From the NCBI RefSeq assembly GCF_001518815.1, contig NZ_CP013987.1, positions 4,672,501 to 4,736,500 on the forward strand: 64,000 bases of DNA, given 5' to 3'. The DNA is from Pseudomonas oryzihabitans. Its GTDB lineage: Bacteria; Pseudomonadota; Gammaproteobacteria; Pseudomonadales; Pseudomonadaceae. A program made the translations under genes and the position numbers. Under the pieces are notes generated by a model that was not told the origin of the DNA, did not search any database, and worked only from the letters and a program-made list of their open reading frames with translations. How positions within the stretch are numbered: the stretch's first letter is position 1; each line of letters begins with the position of its first letter. Of the stretch, positions 36,071-44,794 are shown in pieces.

Positions 36071-36555
36071 TCCGCCAGCCAGCGATACATAACCAGGCAA
36101 TCCACCAGCCCCAGGCTGGCATGGCGATAGGCCCTGGGCAGGGTGCCGACGATCTCGAAGCCATGCTTTTGCCAGAGCCGCACCGCTACCTGATTGCTGG
36201 CCACCACCGAGTTGAATTGCATGGCCTGGAAGCCGAGTTCGCGGCCCACCTGCAAGGAGTGCTCGCAAAGGGCGCCGGCCACGCCCTGGCCGCGGGCGGC
36301 GGGGGCGACCATGTAACCGCAGTTGCAGACATGATCGCCCGGGCCCATGGCATTGGCCTTGAGGTAGTAGCTGCCGAGAATCTGGCCATCGCGTTCGGCG
36401 ACGAAGGTTGCCCGGGGCAATTCCACCCAGAGCCGCCAGGCGTCGTCGCGGCTCATGTCCGGATCGTAGGCGTAGGTTTCCCGGGCCTGGGCAACCTGCT
36501 GGATCAGCGGCCAGACCTGGTCGAAATCGGCGGCTTCGAGGGGACGAATCTGCAT
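36067..36555 (-). CDS. GNAT-family N-acetyltransferase
   Basis: 162 residues: IRPLEAADFDQVWPLIQ start, YLKANAMGPGDHVCNCGYMVAPAARGQGVAGAL (acetyl-CoA loop R/Q-x-x-G-x-G/A) and FNSVVASNQVAVRLWQKHGFEIVGTLPRAYRH. The substrate is unknown. ATG at 36555 is chosen from the conserved N-terminus; the upstream frame is not conserved. Transcription converges on the esterase gene, the two stop codons interleaving in one CTAG. Confidence 0.87.
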   Translation of the reverse strand: MQIRPLEAADFDQVWPLIQQVAQARETYAYDPDMSRDDAWRLWVELPRATFVAERDGQILGSYYLKANAMGPGDHVCNCGYMVAPAARGQGVAGALCEHSLQVGRELGFQAMQFNSVVASNQVAVRLWQKHGFEIVGTLPRAYRHASLGLVDCLVMYRWLAD

Positions 36556-36592
36556 GGGTGACTCCGGCGGACAAGAGAGGCGCCAGTGTCGC

Positions 36593-37183
36593 CTAGCCGG
36601 CCGCCGCTGCCAAATCCTCGCCCGCGTCCAATAGCCCCTGACCGCCCTGGCGACAGGCCGCCAGCAATTCCTCGGCGAGCCCCTCGTCATCCAGCGCCCG
36701 CGCCAGGGCCACGCCGCCGATCAGGGTGGTGGCCAGTTGCAGCGCCTGGGTACGCCGTTGCGCCGGCGGCCCTGGTAGATCCTGTTCCAGACGGGCGACG
36801 AAGCGCGCGAAGAAACGGGTATAGCTGCTACGGATGGCGGCCTCCCGATGGGTGACGTCGGCCGCCAGAAAGGCCAGGGGACAGCGTAGCGACTCGCCCT
36901 CGGCGTGCGCGCGACTCAGGTAATGCTCGACCAGCTGGCCAAGGCCCTCGCCACCCAGGCTGTCGAGCCGGGCGCTGCCTACCTGGGCGGCATGGGCGAT
37001 AGCCTGGTCATAGAGCTCGGTCTTGGTGCGGAAGTGGTGGTAGAAGGCACCTCGGGTGAGACCGGCGTCGGTCATCAGTTCGTCGAGCCCGACGGCGTCG
37101 AAGCCCTTCAGCGCGAACAGGCGGGCGGCGCTGTCGAGGATGCGCTGGCGGGTCTGCGCGCGCTGATCAAGGGGCCAGGCCAT
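36593..37183 (-). CDS. TetR-family regulator
   Basis: 196 residues. The N-terminal helix-turn-helix is TRQRILDSAARLFALKGFDAVGLDELMTDAGLTRGAFYHHFRTKTELY. The ligand-binding half (70-190) shows CPLAFLAADVTHRE, a TetR_C subgroup that often responds to electrophiles or xenobiotics. It is divergent from a GST gene with an 18-base palindrome between them, so it probably represses that gene and itself. Confidence 0.9.
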   Translation of the reverse strand: MAWPLDQRAQTRQRILDSAARLFALKGFDAVGLDELMTDAGLTRGAFYHHFRTKTELYDQAIAHAAQVGSARLDSLGGEGLGQLVEHYLSRAHAEGESLRCPLAFLAADVTHREAAIRSSYTRFFARFVARLEQDLPGPPAQRRTQALQLATTLIGGVALARALDDEGLAEELLAACRQGGQGLLDAGEDLAAAAG

Positions 37184-37195
37184 GAAAACTCCAGA

Positions 37196-37213
37196 TTATG
37201 TTCTTGAACATAA
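37196..37213. promoter_or_regulatory. TetR operator palindrome between tetR and GST genes
   Basis: TTATGTTCTTGAACATAA: perfect 8-base arms TTATGTTC / GAACATAA around a TT centre, 13 bases from the regulator start and 47 from the GST start. Size and place are typical of an autoregulated TetR operator. Confidence 0.75.
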
Positions 37214-37259
37214 GGTCCCCTTTGCCAGCATCAGGCCTTCTTTGCAAGGAGCCTGATCC

Positions 37260-37895
37260 ATGACGCCCTATCTCTTCGGTCCCGCCTTCAGCACCCTGGT
37301 ACGCAGCGTACGCCTTCATGCCCTGGAAGGAGGCCTTGAACTACCCTGCGGCCTGGCCCCCGGTAGTCAGGCCGTCGCCTGGCGCAGCGAGGCCCATCTG
37401 GCACTGCATCCCTTCGGCCAGGTCCCCGTACTGCTGCATGGCGAGCAGCGGGTCTTCGAGACCCTCGCCATCTGCCGGTATCTCGACCGTCAGCTGCTAC
37501 CGCCCCGTGAGGCGGTCGACGACCCGGAGCAGGACGCCTGGGCCAGTGCCCTGCTGACCACCGTGGACACCCGCCTGATCCGCCACTATCTGCTGCGCGT
37601 GGCCGGCCCTCGTCCTCGTCCCTACCAGACGCCGGAAGAACAGCAGCGGGCCGTGGCCGAGGTCGACGCGACCCTGGCGGTGCTCGATCGCCAGCTGGGT
37701 GACAGGGGCTTTCTCTGCGGTTCCCGCTTCGGCCTGAACGATGCCCTGCTGGCACCGATGCTGGACTACCTGGAGCGCCTGCCGGAGCCGCGCTGGCTGG
37801 CTACCTGGCCGCGCCTGGACGCCTACCTCGCCCGCCTGCGCGCGCGGCCATCCGGCCAGGCGATCCTGGTGGCAACCGACTTCGCCCTGCGTTAA
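37260..37895 (+). CDS. Glutathione S-transferase family protein
   Basis: 211 residues. The N-terminal thioredoxin-like domain starts YLFGPAFSTLVRSVRLHALEGGL and contains the cis-Pro region FGQVPVLLHGEQRVFETLAICRYLD with the glutathione-contacting E-T/S pair (FETLAI). The C-terminal all-helical domain has FLCGSRFGLNDALLAPML. Likely a detoxification enzyme induced when the divergent TetR protein binds its ligand. Confidence 0.88.
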   Translation: MTPYLFGPAFSTLVRSVRLHALEGGLELPCGLAPGSQAVAWRSEAHLALHPFGQVPVLLHGEQRVFETLAICRYLDRQLLPPREAVDDPEQDAWASALLTTVDTRLIRHYLLRVAGPRPRPYQTPEEQQRAVAEVDATLAVLDRQLGDRGFLCGSRFGLNDALLAPMLDYLERLPEPRWLATWPRLDAYLARLRARPSGQAILVATDFALR

Positions 37896-37907
37896 GCCAG
37901 TCTTAAC
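37891..37907 (+). promoter_or_regulatory. Candidate response-regulator box before the mgtA leader
   Basis: GTTAAG-N5-CTTAAC: 6-base arms on a 5-base spacer, resembling the two-half-site boxes of OmpR-type regulators such as PmrA/PhoP. It overlaps the GST stop. A weak -10 (GCAATC at 37919-37924) would give a start near 37931. Mg2+-responsive control is an inference. Confidence 0.35.
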
Positions 37908-37985
37908 CCACCTCTGGTGCAATCGCCCCGCGCCACCGGCCTGCCCGGTGCGCACCCCCTTTCCAGACGGAGGCCACCGCGCCTG

Positions 37986-38024
37986 ATGAACCCCGACCCT
38001 AGTCCGTTACTCAGCGCCAGGTAG
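37986..38024 (+). CDS. mgtL: MgtL-like leader peptide of mgtA
   Basis: 12-residue ORF MNPDPSPLLSAR ending in TAG at 38024, 88 bases before mgtA. Salmonella/E. coli MgtL is [17 protein letters not shown] (from memory), so M-x-PDP-x-PL is conserved in sequence, spacing and gene position. In enterics the Asp/Pro-rich start makes translation sensitive to Mg2+ and proline and controls Rho-dependent termination before mgtA. A GGAGG lies 12 bases upstream, slightly far. Confidence 0.7.
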   Translation: MNPDPSPLLSAR

Positions 38025-38031
38025 CCCCGTA

Positions 38032-38057
38032 CGGCCGCCTGGCTTGCCAGGCGGCCG
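38032..38057 (+). promoter_or_regulatory. Strong hairpin in the mgtA leader
   Basis: Perfect 12-base arms CGGCCGCCTGGC (38032-38043) and GCCAGGCGGCCG (38046-38057) with TT at the tip, 7 bases after the leader ORF stop and 55 bases before the mgtA ATG. No U-run follows, so it may act as a Rho-linked or anti-structure element. Confidence 0.6.
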
Positions 38058-38112
38058 CGACTCTCGCGTGCCGCAGCCCGCTTATCGTGGCCCCGGCCAC
38101 GGGGAGTTCGCC

Positions 38113-40806
38113 ATGTTCAAAACCCTGACCCAACCCCTGCTGGAGTTCTTCAGCCAGCGCCTCGACCACCGCCTGTTCCGCCGCCCCGTCCTCTGGCAAC
38201 ACCTGCCCACGGGCCACGGCCGCAGCGAACCCCAGGCCGACTTCAGCCGCCGCCTGCACGAGGCCGCCAGCCTCGCCGAAGGCGACCTGTTGCGCCGCCA
38301 TCGCAGCAGCCCCCTGGGCCTGTCCGCGGCCGAGGCCGCCGAGCGCCGCGGCAGCGACGGCTACAACGAGGTCGAGCAGGACCAGAAGCTCAGCGCCTGG
38401 CGTCACCTCTGGCTGAGCTATCGCAATCCCTTCAACCTGCTGCTGACCCTGCTGGCCATCGTCTCGGCGCTTACCGACGACCTGCCCGGCGCCACCGTGA
38501 TCGGCACCATGGTGCTGGTGTCCACGGTGCTGCGTTTCGTCCAGGAATCGCGCTCCAACCGCGCCGCCGAGCGGCTCAAGGCGCTGGTCAGCACCACCGC
38601 CACGGTACTGCGGCCGGAGGCCGGCAATCCCTTCGGCGTCGAGGTACCGATCCGCGAACTGGTGCCGGGCGACGTGGTGCGCCTGGCCGCCGGCGACATG
38701 ATCCCGGCAGACCTGCGCCTGCTCAGCGCCCGCGACCTCTTCGTCGGCCAGGCCGCCCTCACCGGCGAATCCCTGCCGGTGGAAAAGCGCGCCCTCACCC
38801 TGACCGCCGCCGGCAGCGCGCTGGAGCTGGACAACCTCTGCTTCATGGGCACCAACGTGGTCAGCGGCGCTGCCACCGCCGTGGTCATCGGCACCGGTGT
38901 CGGTACCTATTTCGGTAGCCTGGCCGAGCGGGTGACCCGCGTCACCGAGGAACCCAACGCCTTCCAGCAGGGGGTCAACAAGGTCAGCTGGCTGCTGATC
39001 CGCTTCATGCTGGTGATGGCCCCGCTGGTGCTGCTGATCAACGGCCTGACCAAGGGTGACTGGCTGGAAGCGGCACTGTTCGCCCTCTCGGTGGCGGTCG
39101 GCCTGACCCCCGAGATGCTGCCGATGATCGTCACCTCCACCCTGGCCAAGGGTGCGGTGGTGCTGGCCCGGCAGAAGGTGGTGGTCAAGCGCCTGGACGC
39201 CATCCAGAACTTCGGTGCCATGCAGGTGCTGTGCACCGACAAGACCGGCACCCTGACCCAGGACCGCATCGTCCTGGAACGCCATACCGATGCCCGCGGC
39301 CGGCCCAGCGATGCCGTGCTGGAGTACGCCTATCTCAACAGCCACTACCAGACCGGGCTGAAGAACCTGCTCGACGTGGCGGTGCTGCAGCACGCTGAAC
39401 TGCGTGGCCTGAGCCTGGCCTATCGCAAGGTGGACGAACTGCCCTTCGACTTCGAGCGCCGGCGCATGTCGGTGGTGGTGGCCGACGGTCAGCGCCATCT
39501 GCTGGTGTGCAAGGGCGCCCTGGAGGAGATGCTCGCCGCCTGCACCCGGGTCCGCGAAGACGGCGTCGACCTGCCACTCACCGCCGAGCGCCTGGCGCAC
39601 ATCCGCACGCTCACCGCCGAACTCAATGACGAAGGCCTGCGCGTGGTGGCCGTGGGAATTCGCGAACTGCCCGGCGCCAGCCTCGACTACAGCGTCGCCG
39701 ACGAGCGCGATCTGGTGTTGATCGGCTACATCGCCTTTCTCGATCCGCCCAAGGAGACCGCGGTGGCCGCCCTGCGCGCCCTCGCCGCCCAGGGCGTCGC
39801 GGTCAAGGTGCTCACCGGCGACAACGAGCGCGTGACCCGGCGTGTCTGCCAAGAGGTCGGCCTGGAGGTGGACGGCCTGCTCACCGGCGCCGAGATCGAG
39901 ACGCTGGACGACCGCGCCCTCACCGCGCGGCTGGCCACCACCACGGTCTTCGCCCGCCTCACCCCGGCGCACAAGGAGCGCCTGGTCCGGCTGCTGCGTG
40001 ACCAGGGCCTGGTGGTGGGCTTTCTCGGCGACGGCATCAACGACGCCCCGGCGCTGCGTGCGGCCGACATCGGCATCTCGGTGGATTCGGCGGTGGACAT
40101 CGCCAAGGAAGCCGCCGACATCATCCTGCTGGAGAAGAGCCTGCTGGTGCTGGAAGAAGGCGTGCTGCAAGGCCGCAAGACCTTCGCCAACATGCTCAAG
40201 TACATCAAGATGACCGCCAGCTCCAACTTCGGCAACGTCTTCAGCGTGCTGGCGGCGAGTGCCTTCCTGCCCTTTCTGCCGATGCTGCCGCTGCACCTGC
40301 TGGTGCAGAACCTGCTGTACGACCTGTCGCAGACCGCCATTCCCTTCGACCACGTCGATGACGACCTGCTGACCCGCCCGCAGCGCTGGAAGGTGGAGGA
40401 CATCGGCCGCTTCATGCTGTTCTTCGGCCCGCTGAGCTCCATCTTCGACATCCTGACCTTTTTGGTCATGTGGCACGTCTTCGGCGCCAACACCCCAGCC
40501 CACGAGACGCTGTTCCAGACCGGCTGGTTCGTCGAAGGCCTGTTGTCCCAGACCCTGGTGGTGCACCTGATCCGCACCCGCCGCCTGCCCTTCGTGCAGA
40601 GCCGCGCCGCGGCCCCGCTGCTGATCATGACCGGCGTCATCGTCGCCATCGGCCTGCTGCTGCCTTTCTCGCCGCTGGCCGGCTACTTCCGCCTGCAGCC
40701 GTTACCGCTGGGCTACTTCCCCTGCCTGGTGCTCCTGCTGGCAGGCTACGCCCTGGTGGTCCAGGGCATGAAGGGCTGGTTCATCCGGCGCTACGGCTGG
40801 CAGTAG
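38113..40806 (+). CDS. mgtA: Magnesium-importing P-type ATPase MgtA
   Basis: 897-residue inner-membrane P-type ATPase (type IIIB) that imports Mg2+ with ATP hydrolysis. Motifs: actuator TGES (about 217-220), helix 4 [12 protein letters not shown], phosphorylated D376 in CTDKTGTLT, nucleotide-binding [19 protein letters not shown] and hinge [11 protein letters not shown] (about 640). C-terminal helices include [17 protein letters not shown], typical of MgtA/MgtB. ATG at 38113 ([13 protein letters not shown]) is chosen. The leader upstream encodes an MgtL-like peptide. Confidence 0.95.
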   Translation: MFKTLTQPLLEFFSQRLDHRLFRRPVLWQHLPTGHGRSEPQADFSRRLHEAASLAEGDLLRRHRSSPLGLSAAEAAERRGSDGYNEVEQDQKLSAWRHLWLSYRNPFNLLLTLLAIVSALTDDLPGATVIGTMVLVSTVLRFVQESRSNRAAERLKALVSTTATVLRPEAGNPFGVEVPIRELVPGDVVRLAAGDMIPADLRLLSARDLFVGQAALTGESLPVEKRALTLTAAGSALELDNLCFMGTNVVSGAATAVVIGTGVGTYFGSLAERVTRVTEEPNAFQQGVNKVSWLLIRFMLVMAPLVLLINGLTKGDWLEAALFALSVAVGLTPEMLPMIVTSTLAKGAVVLARQKVVVKRLDAIQNFGAMQVLCTDKTGTLTQDRIVLERHTDARGRPSDAVLEYAYLNSHYQTGLKNLLDVAVLQHAELRGLSLAYRKVDELPFDFERRRMSVVVADGQRHLLVCKGALEEMLAACTRVREDGVDLPLTAERLAHIRTLTAELNDEGLRVVAVGIRELPGASLDYSVADERDLVLIGYIAFLDPPKETAVAALRALAAQGVAVKVLTGDNERVTRRVCQEVGLEVDGLLTGAEIETLDDRALTARLATTTVFARLTPAHKERLVRLLRDQGLVVGFLGDGINDAPALRAADIGISVDSAVDIAKEAADIILLEKSLLVLEEGVLQGRKTFANMLKYIKMTASSNFGNVFSVLAASAFLPFLPMLPLHLLVQNLLYDLSQTAIPFDHVDDDLLTRPQRWKVEDIGRFMLFFGPLSSIFDILTFLVMWHVFGANTPAHETLFQTGWFVEGLLSQTLVVHLIRTRRLPFVQSRAAAPLLIMTGVIVAIGLLLPFSPLAGYFRLQPLPLGYFPCLVLLLAGYALVVQGMKGWFIRRYGWQ

Positions 40807-40829
40807 GGGACGCGGCCAAGGCTCCCACC

Positions 40830-40870
40830 CGCGCCCTCTCCTGCGGGGAGAGAGCTGGGCAAGGGGCGCC
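40830..40870 (+). repeat. Single CCCTCTCC-type repeat / terminator after mgtA
   Basis: The sequence around CCCTCTCCTGCGGGGAGAGAG forms a 6-7 base-pair hairpin and then continues CTGGGCAAGGGGCG. It is a diverged copy of the CCCTCTCC...GGGAGAGGG repeat family seen at 28.9-29.1 kb and 25.9 kb. Placed directly after the stop, it may end the mgtA transcript. Confidence 0.6.
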
Positions 40871-40930
40871 CACCACCCCGGCGCGCGACCTGCTAGCCTT
40901 GAGGCACCCTTTCCGCCCCAAGGATCGCCC

Positions 40931-41689
40931 ATGACCACCACCCGCCCCATCGCCCTCGTCACCGGTGCCTCCCAGGGTATCGGCCGCGCCGTCGCCCTCG
41001 GCCTGCTCGCGGACGGTTTCCGCGTGGTCCTCGCAGCGCGCCGCGCCGAGCCCTTGGAAGCCCTGGTGGAAGAAGCCCGGCAGCAGGGTGGCGAAGCCCT
41101 GGCGGTCCCCTGCGACGTCACCGACGCCGCCAGCGTCGAGGCGCTCTTCGCCCGGATTCGGGACACCTATGGCCGTCTCGATCTGCTGTTCAACAACGCC
41201 GGCGTCGGCGCCCCGGCGGTGCCCATCGACGAGCTGGAACTGGATGCCTGGCACCGGGCAGTCAACACCAACCTCACCGGCGTCTTCCTCTGCAGCCGCG
41301 CCGCCTTCGCCCTGATGCGCGAGCAGTCGCCGCGTGGCGGGCGGATCATCAACAACGGCTCCATCTCGGCCCATACCCCGCGTCCCTTCAGCGCGCCCTA
41401 TACCGCCACCAAGCACGCCGTGGCCGGTCTGACCAAGGCCCTGGCCCTGGATGGCCGCGCCTTCGACATCGCCTGCGGCCAGATCGACATCGGCAACGCC
41501 GCTACCGAGATGACCGAGCGCATGGCCAACGGCGTGCTCCAGGCCGACGGCAGTACCGCCGTGGAACCGCGCATGGACGTCAGGCACGTCGCCGACGCCG
41601 TCCGCTACATGGCCAGCCTGCCGCTGGACGCCAACGTCCAGACGCTGACGGTGATGGCGACCAAGATGCCCTACGTCGGTCGCGGCTGA
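40931..41689 (+). CDS. Short-chain dehydrogenase/reductase
   Basis: 252 residues, classical SDR. NAD(P)-binding [19 protein letters not shown], catalytic Ser in [11 protein letters not shown] and YTATKHA with Tyr and Lys. The cofactor loop after beta-2 (AARRAEPLE) has Arg residues that favour NADP(H). The C-terminus [11 protein letters not shown] is typical of a large uncharacterised SDR group. The substrate is unknown. It is followed by a parS-type palindrome. Confidence 0.88.
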   Translation: MTTTRPIALVTGASQGIGRAVALGLLADGFRVVLAARRAEPLEALVEEARQQGGEALAVPCDVTDAASVEALFARIRDTYGRLDLLFNNAGVGAPAVPIDELELDAWHRAVNTNLTGVFLCSRAAFALMREQSPRGGRIINNGSISAHTPRPFSAPYTATKHAVAGLTKALALDGRAFDIACGQIDIGNAATEMTERMANGVLQADGSTAVEPRMDVRHVADAVRYMASLPLDANVQTLTVMATKMPYVGRG

Positions 41690-41691
41690 GC

Positions 41692-41707
41692 GGTTCCACG
41701 TGGAACC
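41692..41707. promoter_or_regulatory. parS-type ParB-binding palindrome between SDR and DUF924 genes
   Basis: GGTTCCACGTGGAACC, a perfect 16-base palindrome containing the parS core GTTCCACGTGGAAC (41693-41706), 2 bases after the SDR stop. It is identical in core to the site at 22224-22237, 19.5 kb away. Confidence 0.8.
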
Positions 41708-41740
41708 CGATCAGGCCAACTCTTACCCGAGGAGTGCGAC

Positions 41741-42274
41741 ATGACCCCAGCGGACATGGTCACCTTCTGGCGCACCGCCGGGCGCCACCAATGGTTCAAC
41801 GGTGGCGCCGCCTTCGACGCCAGCTGCCGTGCACGTTTCCAGGCAGCGCACCTTGCCGCCAGTCGCCGCGAGTTCGATGACTGGGCCACCAGCGCCGAAG
41901 GCGCCCTGGCCCTGTGCCTGTTGCTCGATCAGATCCCGCGCAACATCTTTCGTCACAGCGGCCATGCCTTCGCCACCGACGGCCTGGCCCTGAGCCATGC
42001 CCGGCAGGCGATCGAGGCCGGTCTGGACCTGCAGGTCGAACCCGAACTGCGAGCCTTCTGCTACCTGCCGTTCGAGCACTCCGAGGTGCTGGCCGACCAG
42101 CAGCGCTCGCTCGAATTGTTCGCGGCCCTGGGCATCGAGCACTACCTTCGCTACGCAAAGGCGCATCTGGAGGTGATCGTCCGCTTCGGTCGCTTTCCCC
42201 ATCGCAATCGGGCGCTGGGCCGCATCAATACGCCGGACGAACAGGCCTGGCTGGATGCTGGTGGCGGTTTCTAA
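41741..42274 (+). CDS. DUF924 family protein
   Basis: 177 residues, helical, TPR-like. Family motifs: VTFWRTAGRHQWFNGGAAFD, LLLDQIPRNIFRHSGHAFATD, CYLPFEHSEVLADQQRS and VRFGRFPHRNRALGR. Related proteins are widespread in proteobacteria, with no agreed function. Convergent with the kinase gene. Confidence 0.85.
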   Translation: MTPADMVTFWRTAGRHQWFNGGAAFDASCRARFQAAHLAASRREFDDWATSAEGALALCLLLDQIPRNIFRHSGHAFATDGLALSHARQAIEAGLDLQVEPELRAFCYLPFEHSEVLADQQRSLELFAALGIEHYLRYAKAHLEVIVRFGRFPHRNRALGRINTPDEQAWLDAGGGF

Positions 42275-42344
42275 CCAGGCCCTTACGGACGAGGCCCGCA
42301 ACCCTGTCGGTCGGCAGGGAAGCAGACCTTTCGTCCTTGCCGGA

Positions 42345-43010
42345 CTATAGGGCCGCCGCCCCGTCGCGCCACTCCACCACCAGATCCGCCCGTGCCCGAT
42401 CGCCGTCGATCAGCTGTGCATTGGGCTCGTCGGTGCTGGCCACCCAGGCTTCGGCGTCTGCCCGGCTCCGGCCGAAGTGCATGTGCCGGGCGACCAGGCG
42501 TTCGCGACGCTCCTCGGGGTCGACGCGAACGTACCAGCACTCGTCGAACACCTCGGCGACATCGCTCCAGGGCGCCTGGGTCAGCAACAGGTAATTGCCC
42601 TCGCTGATCACCAGCTGGGTCTCGGCCGGCACTGGAATGGCGTTGGCGATAGGCTCCTCGATCTCGCGATTGAACAGCGGCGCATAGACGATTTCCCCGG
42701 CTACCGGCGTCTTGAGTCGCTTCAGCAGGGCGCGATAGCCCCGGGCGTCGAAGGTGTCCGGCGCCCCTTTGCGCTGAGCGCGTCCCAGGCGGGCCAACTC
42801 ACGATTAGCCAGATGGTAGCCGTCCATGGGCACCACCACGGCGCGCTCGCCCAGCGCCGCCGCCAGCAGCTCGGCCACGGTCGACTTGCCCGCACCCGGG
42901 GTGCCGGCGATGCCCAGCAGGCGGCGTCCGCCCTGGGCCAGCAGCGCCTCGGCGCGGGCCAGGAGTTCGGCGGGTAGTTGCAAGCCCGCTACCGGACGCT
43001 GACTGCTCAT
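42345..43010 (-). CDS. P-loop nucleoside/sugar kinase-like protein (uridine kinase / PanK fold)
   Basis: 221 residues. Walker A GIAGTPGAGKSTVAELL, then VVPMDGYHLANRELARLG, DTFDARGYRALLKRL, YAPLFNREIEEP and VISEGNYLLLTQAPW, which together are the signature of the nucleoside/nucleotide kinase family close to fructose/uridine kinases. ATG at 43010 (MSSQRPVAG) is chosen because the frame before it is not conserved. The substrate is not determinable from the sequence. Confidence 0.82.
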   Translation of the reverse strand: MSSQRPVAGLQLPAELLARAEALLAQGGRRLLGIAGTPGAGKSTVAELLAAALGERAVVVPMDGYHLANRELARLGRAQRKGAPDTFDARGYRALLKRLKTPVAGEIVYAPLFNREIEEPIANAIPVPAETQLVISEGNYLLLTQAPWSDVAEVFDECWYVRVDPEERRERLVARHMHFGRSRADAEAWVASTDEPNAQLIDGDRARADLVVEWRDGAAAL

Positions 43011-43279
43011 GCTGGCACCCCCGGCAGCAAGACGGTAGCGAAGACAGGCAGGCATGGGAGAGCAGTCATGGCGGATGTTCCGGCAATGGGGATCGCGGCA
43101 CGCTAGCACCCACCGGAGCGGCCGTCGACTCGGGGGATGCGCCGGCGGAAAGCGATCACAGTCGGCACCCCATTCGACCGGATGGCCGAGTGCCCCCTCG
43201 GCATCCGCCCAAGGCTCTCGTACACTCCGCCTCCACTCGGCGCGGGTTGCTGCGCTACCTACAAAGGGATTTGGTCTCC

Positions 43280-44740
43280 ATGAAGAAGCCGCTACTTACC
43301 ACCCTCGCCGGACTGGTCCTGGTCGCCGTCGGCACCGCCGTGGGGGGCGCCTGGTACACCGGCACCCGGCTGGAAAGCGAATTGCGCCAGGCCGCGAGCC
43401 AGGCCCAGGTGGCCCTGCAGGCGCAACTGCCCGAGTACCCCTTGCAGCTCCAGCTGGTCGAGCTGCAGCGCGGTGTGTTCAGCAGCACCGCCACCTTCAG
43501 CCTGACGGTGCAGGCCGAGGATCGACCGCCGGTGGAGGTGCTGCGGCTGCAGGACGACATCCAGCATGGCCCCTTCCCGCTGACCCGCCTCAAGTCCCTG
43601 CAGCTGGCGCCGGTCATGGCGGTCAACCGCTTCACCCTGGCGCGCACGCCGGTCACGGCCGATCTCTTCACCCTGGCCAAGGGCGCCGAACCCGTACAGC
43701 TCGACGCCACCCTGGGCTACGACCGCGGGGTGGACGGCGGCCTGACCCTGGCCGCCCTGCACCTGGACCAGCCCCAGGGCGCGGTGGCCTTCTCCGGCCT
43801 GAACGCTACCTTCCACACCGACATGGAGGCCAGCCGGCTACGCCTGGACAGTTCAGTGGGGCAATTCAGCCTCAACGTCCGCACCCCCGACGGCTGGGCC
43901 AAGCTAGAGACCGAAGGCTTCGCCCTGACCGGCGACAATCGCCGCAATGCCGATGGCTTCTGGCTAGGCCCAGGCCAGCTGCGGCTGACACGCCTGTTGC
44001 TGGCCATGCCCGGCAAGCCGGCGGTCGAACTGCAGGATCTGCAGCTGCGTGGCGATACCCAGCAACAGGGCCAGCAGCTGTCCGGGACAATCGACGCCAG
44101 CCTCGGCCGGCTCGACGTCGCCGGCCAGACCCTGGGCAAGGCGACCCTGAGCGGGCGCTACACCAACCTCGACAGCCCCGCCCTGGCCCAGCTCAACGCC
44201 TTGCTGCAGCACCTGCAGCTGGATGCCGAAGAGGGTCTCGATCCCACCACCCAGGCCACGCTGCGGCAGCACCTCAATGATGTGCTCGCGGCTCGGCCGC
44301 ACCTGGTGGTGGATGATCTGCGCCTCCACACCCCCAGCGGCAGCAGCCATCTGCGCCTGGACCTGACCCTGGACAAGCCGACGACCTTCGATCTGCCACC
44401 GGAGCAGCTCACTGCCCAGCTGCTGTCTCGGCTTGATGCTCGCCTGTCGGTCGCACGCGGTAGCCTGGTGGATGGCGTCCTCTTTCAGGCCGGTGCTCAG
44501 CGCACGCAGCCGGCGATGCAGCAACAGGCCCAGGCCACTGCCGAAGCCCTGGCCGGCATCGGCCTGAACAGCGGCCTGCTCAAGGCCGAAGGCGACGACC
44601 TGGTGGCTACCCTGGCCTATGCCGCGGGCCGCTTGACGCTCAACGGCCAGGAGGTGCCACCGGAACAGCTGCTGGCCCTGCTGGAGCGCCCGCAGCCGGC
44701 GGCCCCGACGCCACCCCAGGGCAAGACACCGAAGCGATAA
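43280..44740 (+). CDS. DUF945 (YdgA-like) envelope protein
   Basis: 486 residues. Signal anchor 1-25 (MKKPLLTTLAGLVLVAVGTAVGG) followed by WYTGTRLESELRQA, the conserved start of the DUF945 family. Then a long beta-rich periplasmic region with repeated amphipathic strands, and a Pro-rich tail. Family members are periplasmic or outer-membrane-facing proteins of uncertain function. ATG at 43280 is chosen; upstream in-frame sequence is not conserved. It converges on the DUF4105 gene with a hairpin repeat between. Confidence 0.82.
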   Translation: MKKPLLTTLAGLVLVAVGTAVGGAWYTGTRLESELRQAASQAQVALQAQLPEYPLQLQLVELQRGVFSSTATFSLTVQAEDRPPVEVLRLQDDIQHGPFPLTRLKSLQLAPVMAVNRFTLARTPVTADLFTLAKGAEPVQLDATLGYDRGVDGGLTLAALHLDQPQGAVAFSGLNATFHTDMEASRLRLDSSVGQFSLNVRTPDGWAKLETEGFALTGDNRRNADGFWLGPGQLRLTRLLLAMPGKPAVELQDLQLRGDTQQQGQQLSGTIDASLGRLDVAGQTLGKATLSGRYTNLDSPALAQLNALLQHLQLDAEEGLDPTTQATLRQHLNDVLAARPHLVVDDLRLHTPSGSSHLRLDLTLDKPTTFDLPPEQLTAQLLSRLDARLSVARGSLVDGVLFQAGAQRTQPAMQQQAQATAEALAGIGLNSGLLKAEGDDLVATLAYAAGRLTLNGQEVPPEQLLALLERPQPAAPTPPQGKTPKR

Positions 44741-44749
44741 GCGCGGCAG

Positions 44750-44781
44750 GTAGGTTGGGTTGAGCGCAGCGAAGCCCAACA
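44750..44781. repeat. Single GTAGGTTGGGTTGAGC-type repeat between convergent genes
   Basis: One copy of the element that forms the arms of the 25.2-25.9 kb array: GTAGGTTGGGTTGAGC followed by GCAGCGAAGCCCAACA. TTGGG and CCCAA ends can pair as a hairpin. It lies 9 bases after the DUF945 stop and 13 before the DUF4105 stop, so it may terminate both transcripts. Confidence 0.75.
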
Positions 44782-44794
44782 GGCCCCAACCGCC

